From Bacillus halotolerans (GTDB taxonomy: Bacteria; Bacillota; Bacilli; Bacillales; Bacillaceae), in NCBI RefSeq assembly GCF_001517105.1, contig NZ_LPVF01000008.1, forward strand, positions 930,001-994,000: a stretch of DNA of 64,000 nucleotides, given 5' to 3'. Position numbers and translations under genes: made by a program. Below the pieces are notes generated by a model that did no database searches, had not been told where the DNA came from, and was given only the letters and a program-made list of their open reading frames with translations. Positions 53,087-61,356 of the stretch are shown here, one piece after another; the stretch's first letter is position 1; every line of letters begins with the position of its first letter.

Positions 53087-53274
53087 TTGTTTGATTTGCA
53101 CAGAGAAACATTAAAATTCATACTAACTTTATTTGCAGTCTATGCTACATCCAAGTTACAAATGAAATTGGTCCTGCTAACGATTGGTTTCTAAAAAGAC
53201 TTATTCAGTTTTTAATTTGTATAGTTGTTTTTTTGGTTATTACTTTTATATTCCCCCCAAAAAAGAATAAGTGA
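53087..53274 (+). pseudogene. Degenerate copy of the 69-aa membrane protein at 60864
   Basis: The frame from TTG 53087 matches codons of the intact gene (LKFILTLFAVYA versus FKFILILFAVFA). It loses one base near 53145-53165 and then shifts frame; the downstream part (RLIQFLICIVVFLVITFIFP) matches in the other frame. It is clearly inactivated. A terminator hairpin follows at 53287-53318. Confidence 0.75.
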
Positions 53275-53286
53275 ATTTCATTTTGG

Positions 53287-53318
53287 AAAAAAAGAGCTCT
53301 CATTGAGCTTTTTTTTAA
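53287..53318 (+). terminator. Terminator after the degenerate membrane gene
   Basis: agctc / gagct stem with flanking A/T pairs and an eight-T run. It is equivalent to 61058-61087 in the other repeat copy. Confidence 0.75.
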
Positions 53319-53575
53319 GTTGTGTACTTCTGGTAAGTCTATATGCTATTCTACTCTGCATTGATGCCATGACTATTAGAATAACCATTTCTTCATTCAG
53401 ATGACGGAATGAAAAAAGAGTAGACCTTTCAGTCCACTCTTAAATAAATTTTATTTCTCTCGTTCTATATATTCTTCTTTTGTTGTTTATTGCCCATAAA
53501 ATTTAACCTCTAATACTTTGCCATTAGTTGTATTCAAGCTACATCCTTACATGTTATGAGAACGAGCCTATATGG

Positions 53576-55750
53576 CTACATACTGATTCGGTGTTTTTGT
53601 TCAGTATCTATCTCGGGCTGTATCTCCTTTGTTAGATGATGACCCTCTATATCTACATTCGGAATGATTTTGTCTAACCATTTTGGTAAATACCAAGCTG
53701 CATTCCCCATCAACTTCATGATACTTGGAATGAGTGTCATTCTTACAATAAATGCGTCAAACAATACACCAAAGGAAAGAGCTAATCCATTTGCTTTGAT
53801 AGAAGCTTCACCAGCAAAGATAAATCCTGCAAAAACAAATATCATGATTAGCCCGGCTGCGGTGACAACAGGTCCACTGTGTTTTAATCCAGCTTGAATC
53901 GCTTGTACTGGATTCTTTGTTTTCACATATTCTTCACGCATTTTGCTTACAAGGAATACCTGATAATCCATTGCTAAGCCAAAAAGAATACCAATCGTTA
54001 AAATAGGCAGAAACGCGAGAATCGGCCCTTTTTCAGGTATATTGAACAAGTCAATAAGATTTCCATCCTGTAACACAAATACACAAACCCCAAGAGTTGC
54101 TGTCATTGTTAATATGAAACCTGCTACAGCAACAAGAGGTACTAGCAGCGAACGGAATACGATTGTCAGCAAGATAAACGCAAAACCAACAATGAGTACA
54201 GCAAATACTGGTATTGCATCATTAAGACGATCTGAAATATCTATATTCACTGCCGTCGATCCAGTGACGAGCAAATCTACTCCGTTTTGATCTGCTAAAC
54301 TGCGTACATCTTGTACCAAATCCTTAGTAGCTTTATCGTTTGGACCTGTTGTAGGAACAACCGTAATAATAGCAAAATCGCCTTTTGCATTAGGCATTGC
54401 AGGAGTAACACTTGCTACATGGTCTAAATCCTTAATTTCTTTTACTGCATCTGCGAATGCTTCAGCTTTATTTTCTGTAACATTTGTGGCATCCGCCACT
54501 ATCGTTAATTGGCCATTAAACCCTTCTCCAAAACCTTCGGCAAGCAAGTCGTAAGCCCGGCGCTCGGGATTATCCTTAGCTTTCATTCCTGCATCAGGTA
54601 AACCTAGCTCCAAATGCATAGATGGAATACTAATGACTAGCAAGATGAGAATACTAAATACACTTAAAAGAATAGGGTTCTTTGTGACAAAGCGTCCCCA
54701 GAAATTTGTTTCAGCGTTTTGTATTTCTTTTTTCTTGTTTGCTTTCGGAATCATGCGTTTCCCTGCTATTGATAAAACGGCAGGCACTAATGTAATTGAA
54801 GCTAATACAGCCATGAGCACACTGAGCCCTGCTGTTAGCCCCATTGCGGACATAAAAGGAATATGAACTACAGTCAATCCGCAAAGTGCGACAATAACTG
54901 TGAGTCCGGCAAAAACGACAGCACTTCCAGCTGTTCCCGCAGCTCTCGCAATTGATTCATTTTTTTGTATACCTTCACCTAAAAACTGGCGGTGTTTCGA
55001 AAAAATAAACAAAGCATAATCAATACCAACTGCAAGGCCGATCATTCCGGCTAATGAAAGACTGACGGAGGCAATATCAAATACTTGTGTTCCAATCAAA
55101 GTCAGCCCAATGCTTACACCTAAACCAATAAGTGCAGTTAAAATCGGTAAGCCTGCTATTAATAAAGAGCCAAATGTAATAGCTAGAACAACAAAAGCCA
55201 AGACAATACCGACTATTTCTGATACACCGCCAATCTCCATCTCGGCTCCTGGTATATCTCCGCTTAACTCCGTTTGTAACCCATCATCATCAGCAATGGA
55301 CAAACTATCTTTCACATGTTTTATAGAGTAATCTTTTATATCATCTGCTGATGATTTGTATTTGATATCAGCATAAGCCACTGTCCCATCTTTTGCGATC
55401 GTTCCTGCAAGAAAAGGACTTGCAATCGAATCAATGGAATCGTCTTTATTCATTTCCTTTAGTGTATTCTCTATTGCTTCTTTTGCTGATTTGGCAGTAA
55501 GTTTCTCCCCATCCTTAGCACCGAATATGATCCGTATGCTCCCTTTATCAGGACCATGAGGAAATTCTTTATTGATCACCTTCATTGCTTTTTCCGAAGG
55601 CGTGTCAGGTATTGACATATTCTCAGAAAAACTGGGTTTTAATATGCCGGCTGCCCCTATCGTTGCAATCAACACAACGATCCACGCACATATTACTTTA
55701 ATGCGATGGCGAGCGACCCATCCGCCTAATTTATATAACATTCTTGACAT
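53576..55750 (-). CDS. ydfJ: MMPL/RND-family membrane transporter, YdfJ-like
   Basis: The protein is 724 aa from ATG 55750 (aaaggag upstream). It is an MMPL/RND-type transporter with two repeated halves: a TM helix, an extracellular domain, then a cluster of TM helices. Each half has the proton-relay signature, GLAVGIDYALFIFSKHR and FGLAMDYQVFLVSKMR. It probably exports lipids or lipophilic drugs using the proton gradient. Length and neighbours match B. subtilis YdfJ, whose gene is switched on by the YdfH-YdfI two-component system; the same pair lies directly upstream here. A terminator separates it from the regulator gene, so it has its own promoter in 55751-55817. Confidence 0.85.
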   Translation of the reverse strand: MSRMLYKLGGWVARHRIKVICAWIVVLIATIGAAGILKPSFSENMSIPDTPSEKAMKVINKEFPHGPDKGSIRIIFGAKDGEKLTAKSAKEAIENTLKEMNKDDSIDSIASPFLAGTIAKDGTVAYADIKYKSSADDIKDYSIKHVKDSLSIADDDGLQTELSGDIPGAEMEIGGVSEIVGIVLAFVVLAITFGSLLIAGLPILTALIGLGVSIGLTLIGTQVFDIASVSLSLAGMIGLAVGIDYALFIFSKHRQFLGEGIQKNESIARAAGTAGSAVVFAGLTVIVALCGLTVVHIPFMSAMGLTAGLSVLMAVLASITLVPAVLSIAGKRMIPKANKKKEIQNAETNFWGRFVTKNPILLSVFSILILLVISIPSMHLELGLPDAGMKAKDNPERRAYDLLAEGFGEGFNGQLTIVADATNVTENKAEAFADAVKEIKDLDHVASVTPAMPNAKGDFAIITVVPTTGPNDKATKDLVQDVRSLADQNGVDLLVTGSTAVNIDISDRLNDAIPVFAVLIVGFAFILLTIVFRSLLVPLVAVAGFILTMTATLGVCVFVLQDGNLIDLFNIPEKGPILAFLPILTIGILFGLAMDYQVFLVSKMREEYVKTKNPVQAIQAGLKHSGPVVTAAGLIMIFVFAGFIFAGEASIKANGLALSFGVLFDAFIVRMTLIPSIMKLMGNAAWYLPKWLDKIIPNVDIEGHHLTKEIQPEIDTEQKHRISM

Positions 55751-55817
55751 CATAATCTCCTTTCAATATATTGCTTGATAACATTCTTCCTAATTGTAGT
55801 TCATAAAGAAATGAAAA

Positions 55818-55848
55818 AAACGTACATTCGGGCATGTACGTTTGGGCA
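55818..55848 (-). terminator. Terminator between ydfI-like and ydfJ-like genes
   Basis: aaacgtacat / atgtacgttt stem with a 6-base loop and a T-run on the minus strand. The stem shares its aacgtacat core with the hairpin at 57892. Confidence 0.85.
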
Positions 55849-55867
55849 ACTTTTAAATAACCTTGTG

Positions 55868-56509
55868 TTATATATCTAAAGTTAAAATACCTCTCTGCAT
55901 GGCAATCGCGACTGCTTCTGTTCTAGAATCCGCTCCCAATTTATTATAAATGGACGTGAGTCTTGACTTCACGGTTCTTTCTGAGATTCCTAAATCAAAG
56001 GCTATCGCTTTGCTTTTGAATCCTTTTGCAATTGCCTTTAGAACAACGATTTCCTTTTCCGTTAACTGAGTATCGCTGCTTGGTTTCTTCATTCTTTCCA
56101 ATTGAATTTCTTGAAAACGTTTAAGAATGTCAGGCTGCAACAGCACTTCTCCTCTTACTGCTGCATCCATTGTATGAAATAGGGTTTCTGAACTCGTATC
56201 CTTCAACAGATATCCTTTTGCTCCTAATTCAATCCCCTCAATCATCAAGTGATCTTCATTATAAGTAGTCAAAATAATAATGGGTATGCTGTGTTTTTCT
56301 TTTATGTGTTTAATCGCTTCTAACCCACTCATTTCTGGCATGTATAAATCCATAAGAATGATATCTGGCTTTAATTCATCTGTAAGATAAACCGCCTTTT
56401 TTCCATTTTCCGCCTCTCCGATTATTATGTAGTTATCATTCGTCTCAATTAACAGCTTGAGACCTTCTCTCACAACCAGATGGTCATCAACGATTAAAAC
56501 CTTATTCAT
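55868..56509 (-). CDS. ydfI: NarL/LuxR-type response regulator, YdfI-like
   Basis: The protein is 213 aa from ATG 56509 (ggagag upstream), overlapping the kinase stop by 8 bases. The receiver domain has VDDHLVVREGL, phospho-acceptor Asp in IILMDLYMPEMSG, Thr in ILTTYN and Lys in YLLKDTS. A LuxR-type HTH lies at about 145-205 (LTEKEIVVLKAIAKGFKSKAIAFDLGISERTVKSR). It should bind upstream of the transporter gene. Exact length match to B. subtilis YdfI. Confidence 0.85.
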   Translation of the reverse strand: MNKVLIVDDHLVVREGLKLLIETNDNYIIIGEAENGKKAVYLTDELKPDIILMDLYMPEMSGLEAIKHIKEKHSIPIIILTTYNEDHLMIEGIELGAKGYLLKDTSSETLFHTMDAAVRGEVLLQPDILKRFQEIQLERMKKPSSDTQLTEKEIVVLKAIAKGFKSKAIAFDLGISERTVKSRLTSIYNKLGADSRTEAVAIAMQRGILTLDI

Positions 56510-57722
56510 CTTCAATCTCTCCCTGATTTGACAAGATTATCTCGATTTGTGTGCCTACTGATTTTTCACTCGTTATATTGAATTGGCCTTTCATTGCTCT
56601 GACGCGTTCTTGTATACCAAGAAGTCCATAATGTCCTCTCTTTTTCCTGCCTTTTTCAACATCAAAGCCTTTTCCATTGTCTCTGACGGTTAAATGGAGG
56701 TTTCCTTTCTCATCCCAAACTGATACCCATATCGTTTCTGCTTCAGCATGTTTTGCTGCATTTGTAAGGCATTCTCCTATGATGTAATAACAATTTTCAG
56801 CAGTGCGAACATCAGGCAATTGAGTTAATCTGTAGTCTAAAAAACAAGACAGACCTGTTGCATCTTTAAAATGATCCATTTGTAAGGTAATTCTTTCTTT
56901 TAAAGAATCGATTTCTTCTGATTTGCTGCGAAGATTGTCAATAGCTGAACGTGCATCAGCTAATGTGCTTTTCACTCTATTCATAGATTGTTGAATGATT
57001 TCTTTTGCTCTATCTGTGTTACCTTTCGATATATGAACATTAATAGCATCCAGCTGCATATTTAAACTGACCAGCCCTTGAGCAAGCGTATCGTGTAAGT
57101 CCCGGGCCATACGCTGCCTTTCGTTTTGCAGCGTCAGCTGTTCGACCTGCTGATGAGCCAGCCCCAGCCTTTCAAGAGTCAGCTGCGCTTTTATTTTTTC
57201 ATCAACTTGGGCAAATAATGTAGCGGCATAAGTAATAATCACGATCATAATAGGTACGGCAATGACAAGAAAATGCAAATATTCACCTTTGTGAATCTGA
57301 TGTGTTGCATTGATTGACAGCAGAAGCAGTAAATACAGTATGAGGAAAGTCCTTCTTCTGTCTGCTATTCCTGCAATCTGTCCAATCAAAAATGCATAAA
57401 GGCCAATAATGATCAGCACTAAGAAGCCAGTCATGATATTAGCCAGTGTAAAAGTGATCAAACCTTGCAGCACAAAATATAAAATGACCCTTTTCTTAAC
57501 CCAGCGATATGAATGCCAATGCAACAAAGCAAAAATGGCGGTCAATACTGTAAACACATGAAGCAATATAATGGACCAGCTCCCAATAATAAATTGCAGC
57601 ACGATAGAGGCTATATATATCATGAGAATAAAAGCTAAGCCTGGCACTCTGAGAGCAAGCATATTTAATGCCCGCCTATTTCGTGAAAAGTAGTTTTTAT
57701 CAAAAGGCTTTCTTCGAAACAT
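56502..57722 (-). CDS. ydfH: NarX-type sensor histidine kinase, YdfH-like
   Basis: This 406-aa kinase has six predicted TM helices in the first 185 residues. A HisKA_3 dimerisation/phospho-acceptor helix follows with His in RMARDLHDTLAQGLVSLN, then HATPase with NAAKHA, VRDNGKGF and GLLGIQERV. The TM-dominated sensor suggests it detects a membrane perturbation or a lipophilic compound. ATG 57722 follows aaggaag. It is co-transcribed and coupled with the regulator gene. Confidence 0.85.
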   Translation of the reverse strand: MFRRKPFDKNYFSRNRRALNMLALRVPGLAFILMIYIASIVLQFIIGSWSIILLHVFTVLTAIFALLHWHSYRWVKKRVILYFVLQGLITFTLANIMTGFLVLIIIGLYAFLIGQIAGIADRRRTFLILYLLLLLSINATHQIHKGEYLHFLVIAVPIMIVIITYAATLFAQVDEKIKAQLTLERLGLAHQQVEQLTLQNERQRMARDLHDTLAQGLVSLNMQLDAINVHISKGNTDRAKEIIQQSMNRVKSTLADARSAIDNLRSKSEEIDSLKERITLQMDHFKDATGLSCFLDYRLTQLPDVRTAENCYYIIGECLTNAAKHAEAETIWVSVWDEKGNLHLTVRDNGKGFDVEKGRKKRGHYGLLGIQERVRAMKGQFNITSEKSVGTQIEIILSNQGEIEDE

Positions 57723-57891
57723 ATTGCTTCACTTCCTTTCCTTTGACAGTATAATCACAAAGGATCCACAATAAAAATAGGAACAATCCAGTCATATTTG
57801 TCATCTTATCATAAGAGCCGGCAGGCATTTCATTTATCGGCCAGCACGGCAAGAAGAAAACGCAAGATGAACAAAAGTTTAAAAATGCCCC

Positions 57892-57923
57892 AACGTACAT
57901 AAGGATATGCCCTTATGTACGTT
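57892..57923. repeat. 13-bp perfect hairpin upstream of the kinase gene
   Basis: aacgtacataagg at 57892-57904 and its exact complement at 57911-57923 around atatgc. It is followed by T on the + strand. It may be a terminator for a lost gene, or, given the shared aacgtacat core with 55818, an operator in the region between ydfH and the rightward small ORFs. Confidence 0.7.
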
Positions 57924-57988
57924 TTCTATATTCAATTTTAAAATTAAAATAGATGGAGAGTTACTTTCATATGGGAGGATTGCATTTA

Positions 57989-58096
57989 TTGAAACCAATT
58001 GATCTCATCATTATAAACTTACAAAGAAAAGGAATCAGGGCTGAAAAAACATTTAAAAATCGGACCCCTCATACATTAAAATCCTCAAAGAAGTAA
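57989..58096 (+). CDS. Possible 35-aa peptide
   Basis: TTG 57989 lies 9 bases after gggagga, and the frame ends at TAA 58094-58096. It encodes MKPIDLIIINLQRKGIRAEK... with a basic tail. No family is recognised. It may be the start of a truncated larger gene. Low confidence. Confidence 0.35.
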   Translation: MKPIDLIIINLQRKGIRAEKTFKNRTPHTLKSSKK

Positions 58097-58165
58097 AGCA
58101 GAAGGGCTCTGCAAAATGCCCCCTTAAAGAATAAAGAAAACCTATAGAGAAAAGAGGAACAAGGT

Positions 58166-58336
58166 ATGTATTGGTTTTTTGGTGTTTTATTGTACCTTCT
58201 CATCGGTACTTGTATATTCATAGGAGTCATCAAAGACACTCAATCAGGTTCTTGGTTACTACTTGCATTAGCAGCTCCACTCATCATCTTTGGCTATCCT
58301 TACTTTTGTTCAAAGCAGCTTCTTTCCAAAAGATAA
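58166..58336 (+). CDS. Small two-TM protein, 56 aa
   Basis: ATG 58166 follows aagaggaac. The product MYWFFGVLLYLLIG... has two hydrophobic helices (about 3-22 and 30-47) joined by a short polar turn (KDTQSGS), and ends in SKR. The frame ends at 58336. No family is known to me, but codon structure and start are convincing. It is divergent from the ydfH-like gene. Confidence 0.65.
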   Translation: MYWFFGVLLYLLIGTCIFIGVIKDTQSGSWLLLALAAPLIIFGYPYFCSKQLLSKR

Positions 58337-58551
58337 AGATATATATTGATTACGGAGTTCTTGAAAATAATGATAAATAACCTTTCAAACTCAAACTCAA
58401 TATTTACCTTCAAGACACAGACAAGACATATCATGCTGCGAACCATTGCCCCTGAAACGATATAAATAGCTAAGTCCTGACATGTACCGGTGCCATGTTC
58501 GTTTAGAATAACCAAAACCAGTAATTTGCAGTCCGCACTTTATGAACGTTT

Positions 58552-58655
58552 TCATTGATTGGTTCCCTCGGGGATAGAAAGCATTTGAAAAAGCGCAACG
58601 TGAAAACAAGCCGGTTCTTGTCAGCATCGGCTATTCGACTTGTCATCATTGCCGC
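58552..58655 (+). pseudogene. 5' fragment of a second yyaL copy
   Basis: Bases here align with 62832-62932 inside yyaL: gattggttccct versus gactggtaccct, then aaaacaagccggttct and gtcagcatcggctattcgac nearly identical. The translation gives [15 protein letters not shown] as in YyaL. It has no start and an in-frame TAG replacing a sense codon (ggggatag). Similarity stops abruptly on both sides, so it is the scar of a duplication or recombination. Confidence 0.85.
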
Positions 58656-58759
58656 GTTCGCTAAAGTAACCATCTGTATTCACCTCAAATCAAATAAAGA
58701 ATAGATATATCAACTCAATCTTGATTATGGCCGTCTATATAAGGAAAAACTTTACCTTT

Positions 58760-58794
58760 GGGGTTACTGCATCATATATAATGTGGATGTACAT
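58760..58794 (+). promoter_or_regulatory. Candidate MerR-type promoter of the YdfL-like gene
   Basis: tttacc (-35) and tataat or tatata (-10) are separated by 18-20 bases, with a partial dyad (acctttggggt) at the -35 edge of the spacer. A long spacer with a central dyad is the mark of MerR-activated promoters. Confidence 0.5.
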
Positions 58795-58837
58795 AAACAG
58801 TCACTAAACACGCTTTAATAACAGAGAGGTTGTTAGG

Positions 58838-59650
58838 ATGAAGGAATTTTTCTCTATTGGAGAAGTATCTAAGTTATTCAATGTAAACATACCTACTCTT
58901 AGGTATTATGATGAAATTGGTCTCTTAAAACCAGAATTTACAGACGAACATAATAACTACAGATATTATTCTACACAACAATTTGAAAGATTGAGTACAA
59001 TCAAGTACCTGAGAACATTAGGTTTGCCAATAAATAAACTACTTGATTTTTATAATTCTCTTGAGGTAGATACTCTGATTCACTTGCTGAAAGACCAGCA
59101 AACCGAAATTGACCGAAAAAAGAGGGAATTGGCACGTATTGAGAGAAAGATCTCTCGTCGCATTAAACAAATGGAAGACGCAGTTAATATGCCGCTAGAA
59201 GAAATTTCAAAAATGAAACTTCCTGAACTGCGTGTGGCGTATTTACAACATGAATATATTCTTGGTCAAGATATTGAGTATCCGGTAACAGAATTGAGAA
59301 CTAAGTTTAAAGTCCACAAAGATCTATTTTTAGGAAAAGTAGGATTATCCATTTCAGCAACAAATATAAAATCAAATCAGTTTGACCGATATTCCAGTAT
59401 ATTTATGGTTCTGGAAGATGAAGATGAAATACATTCACCTGAAATCACTTTCCCCTCAAGAGAATATCTGCAAATTAGATTTAAAGGGTCACATTCAGAA
59501 GCAGCACAATACTACGAAATGTTACTTACATATATGAAAAAGCATCATTATGAATTGGCTGGCGACTCAATCGAAATAACACTGATTGATTACGGGGTAA
59601 CTAATAATCCAGACAATTATGTGACTGAAATACTTTTGCCAATCAAATAA
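58838..59650 (+). CDS. ydfL: MerR-family regulator with GyrI-like effector domain, YdfL-like
   Basis: The protein is 270 aa. An N-terminal MerR winged helix ([55 protein letters not shown]) is followed by a dimerisation coiled coil (about 80-115) and a C-terminal GyrI/BmrR-type effector domain. This is the layout of BmrR, a multidrug-sensing activator. It is followed by a terminator and the DUF554 gene on the same strand, the same pair as ydfL-ydfK in strain 168, and has the same length. Confidence 0.85.
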   Translation: MKEFFSIGEVSKLFNVNIPTLRYYDEIGLLKPEFTDEHNNYRYYSTQQFERLSTIKYLRTLGLPINKLLDFYNSLEVDTLIHLLKDQQTEIDRKKRELARIERKISRRIKQMEDAVNMPLEEISKMKLPELRVAYLQHEYILGQDIEYPVTELRTKFKVHKDLFLGKVGLSISATNIKSNQFDRYSSIFMVLEDEDEIHSPEITFPSREYLQIRFKGSHSEAAQYYEMLLTYMKKHHYELAGDSIEITLIDYGVTNNPDNYVTEILLPIK

Positions 59651-59679
59651 ACTTAATTAATGGCTGTTACATACACTTG

Positions 59680-59711
59680 ACCCTCAAGTTACTTGAGGGT
59701 TTATTTTTTTG
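59680..59711 (+). terminator. Terminator after the MerR gene
   Basis: ccctcaa / ttgaggg stem with gttac loop, then T-rich sequence. Confidence 0.8.
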
Positions 59712-59740
59712 AAAGGAACTATTATTGGAGGAGATAGCCT

Positions 59741-60430
59741 ATGTTTGGAACAATTTTTAACACAGTTATGATCATTGCAGGAAGTTTAATTGGAGGTATA
59801 TTCAAAAAAGGCATGAAAGATCAGTACCAAGAAATACTTATGCAGGCAATGGGATTCGCCGCAGTTGGACTAGGGATCAACGCCTTTACACAGCATTTGC
59901 CTACTAGTAAATACCCAATTCTTTTTATTGTCAGTTTAGCTATTGGGGGATTGATTGGTCAGAGCATAAATCTAGAACTAAGATTTAACAATTTAGTCAA
60001 CAAGTTCTCCAAAAGCAATTTAGCCGAAGGTTTATCAACTGCAATCTTATTATATTGTATAGGTTCGTTGTCAATATTAGGCCCTGTTAACGCTGCTCTG
60101 CATGAAGATTATACTTATCTCCTAACAAACGGTATATTAGATGGAATCACTTCCATTGTTCTCGCTTCCACATTTGGTTTTGGAATAGCAGCATCTGCGG
60201 TTGTAGTATTTACCTGGCAAGGCTCAATATATTTATTTGCAAAATTAATGGAAAGCGCATTAAATACAGACCTTATTAATGAAATAACAATTGTCGGCGG
60301 TGTATTAATCCTTAGTTCAGGGTTAAGTATTCTGGGAATTAAAAAATTTAAAACTTTGAACCTCCTGCCATCACTGTTAATTCCGCCTATTGTCATTTTA
60401 ATTATTCATGTGTTTGGATTACCATTTTAA
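59741..60430 (+). CDS. ydfK: DUF554 membrane protein, YdfK-like
   Basis: This 229-aa protein with seven or so TM helices belongs to the DUF554 family (opening GTIFNTVMIIAGSLIGGIFKKG, and GPVNAALHEDYTYLLTNGILDG in the middle). Family members are proposed transporters of unknown substrate. ATG 59741 follows ggaggag. Length equals that of B. subtilis YdfK, and it follows the MerR gene. Confidence 0.85.
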   Translation: MFGTIFNTVMIIAGSLIGGIFKKGMKDQYQEILMQAMGFAAVGLGINAFTQHLPTSKYPILFIVSLAIGGLIGQSINLELRFNNLVNKFSKSNLAEGLSTAILLYCIGSLSILGPVNAALHEDYTYLLTNGILDGITSIVLASTFGFGIAASAVVVFTWQGSIYLFAKLMESALNTDLINEITIVGGVLILSSGLSILGIKKFKTLNLLPSLLIPPIVILIIHVFGLPF

Positions 60431-60860
60431 ATCCTTAATCTACAATTAACCTGTGGGAAAGTTTAGATGAAGCTGCAATAAATAAACTTAAAAAGCTTTC
60501 TAATATAGCGCCTTTGGGACTCATTAGTGCTTCCACGAACTTTTCTGAAGGCCAGACAGAAGAGAAAGGAGAGCTTGATGTTATATTTCTTTAGGGCGGA
60601 AATTAATAACGGTATTCGGAAAATCAAAATGTAAAGAAAAAATTACCTGATGCAATCTATAAAAAGTTTCCTAGTGCATTAAAACGCAAACTTTCATGTG
60701 CCCAATGGTTTTCTTTTTGGAACGGAATCGTACTTAAGGGTCCATTAGAAGAAGTATATGATACAGTAACAGACTATCTTGATAAGTATGTTTGGCATGC
60801 AGTAGCTAGTTCTTGTGGATAAATTGCACAAGATGTTGTATTTGCAATTCTCTAAAGAAA
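60431..60860 (+). pseudogene. Remnant of an effector-binding (GyrI-like?) gene
   Basis: There is no continuous frame. Translatable pieces remain: [26 protein letters not shown] near 60452-60530, and GPLEEVYDTVTDYLDKYVWHA near 60740-60800. Both resemble the effector-binding domain attached to AraC or MerR regulators, but stops and frame changes break it. The assignment is tentative. Confidence 0.35.
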
Positions 60861-60863
60861 GTG

Positions 60864-61073
60864 TTGATTAATTTGAACAAAGAGTCGTTTAAATTCATAC
60901 TAATTTTATTTGCTGTTTTTGCTGTCATTCAGGTGACAAATGAAATTAACTTTACTAACTATTGGTTTATAGACAGACTTATTCAGTTTGCAATTTGTAT
61001 TATTGTTTTTTTAGTTATGACTTATATATTCCCCGTTAAAAAAACAAGTGAACTTAGGATAGAGCTTCATTGA
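60864..61073 (+). CDS. Small two-TM membrane protein, 69 aa
   Basis: TTG 60864 (or GTG 60861) follows aaagaaag. The product has two hydrophobic helices (about 9-24 and 38-58) and a charged tail (PVKKTSELRIELH). Its stop lies within the following terminator stem. A frameshifted paralogue sits at 53087. No family is recognised. Confidence 0.65.
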   Translation: MINLNKESFKFILILFAVFAVIQVTNEINFTNYWFIDRLIQFAICIIVFLVMTYIFPVKKTSELRIELH

Positions 61074-61087
61074 GCTCTATTTTTTTA
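61058..61087 (+). terminator. Terminator after the 69-aa gene
   Basis: atagagct / agctctat stem (61059-61066 with 61073-61080) and T-run. Confidence 0.85.
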
Positions 61088-61297
61088 TAAGATTTGTATT
61101 TAAAGTGAGATTATAGGCTATTCAACTCGGCATTGATGGCCTAGGATAATCAACTCGTGTAGTACTCCATTAAAAGATAACAGAAGCCATTTTAAACGGT
61201 AATACCATTTGTTCAAATAATGCAGTTTACCTTTTATGTCATTCATTGTTTAAAACCTGTAATCCGTAACCATGCGGTAGCAGGTTTTTTTATTCGC

Positions 61298-61328
61298 TTG
61301 ACTTAGAGTTAACTCTAAGTTGTAAACT
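61298..61328 (+). promoter_or_regulatory. MerR-type promoter and operator of yyaN-yyaM
   Basis: TTGACT (61298-61303) and TAAACT (61323-61328) are 19 bases apart, the stretched spacing of MerR-activated promoters. The spacer contains a perfect 16-base palindrome, ttagagtt/aactctaa (61303-61318). YyaN is the obvious ligand. Confidence 0.88.
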
Positions 61329-61356
61329 AACTTTAATCAAAAGAGAGGGATGATGT

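Larger units (their letters stand above)
53030..53370 (+). repeat. Diverged direct repeat, copy 1
   Basis: This stretch resembles 60815-61145 over about 330 bases. It includes the start of a small membrane-protein gene (aagaaagtgttg), its hydrophobic coding part, the hairpin terminator and the sequence after it (cattgatgcc versus cattgatggc). Many substitutions and small indels show that it is old. Confidence 0.75.
58337..58837. other. Intergenic region with decayed yyaL fragment and a MerR-type promoter
   Basis: No intact gene. It contains the yyaL-derived fragment (58552-58655) and the promoter of the MerR regulator at about 58760-58788. The stretch 58380-58550 shows nothing recognisable. 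Confidence 0.6.
60815..61145 (+). repeat. Diverged direct repeat, copy 2
   Basis: This is the counterpart of 53030-53370. It contains the intact small membrane-protein gene and its terminator. Together the copies bracket the ydfJIH and ydfLK genes. Confidence 0.75.

Noticed and set aside
57700..57900. 66-codon minus-strand frame overlapping the start of the ydfH-like gene
   Set aside because: It overlaps the kinase start region and has no good ribosome site. The AT-rich promoter region and hairpin explain the open frame.
58397..58627. Minus-strand frame with GYSKRTWHRYMSG, loosely like the YyaL CxxC segment
   Set aside because: The resemblance is short and lacks the cysteines. The real yyaL-derived piece nearby is on the + strand.
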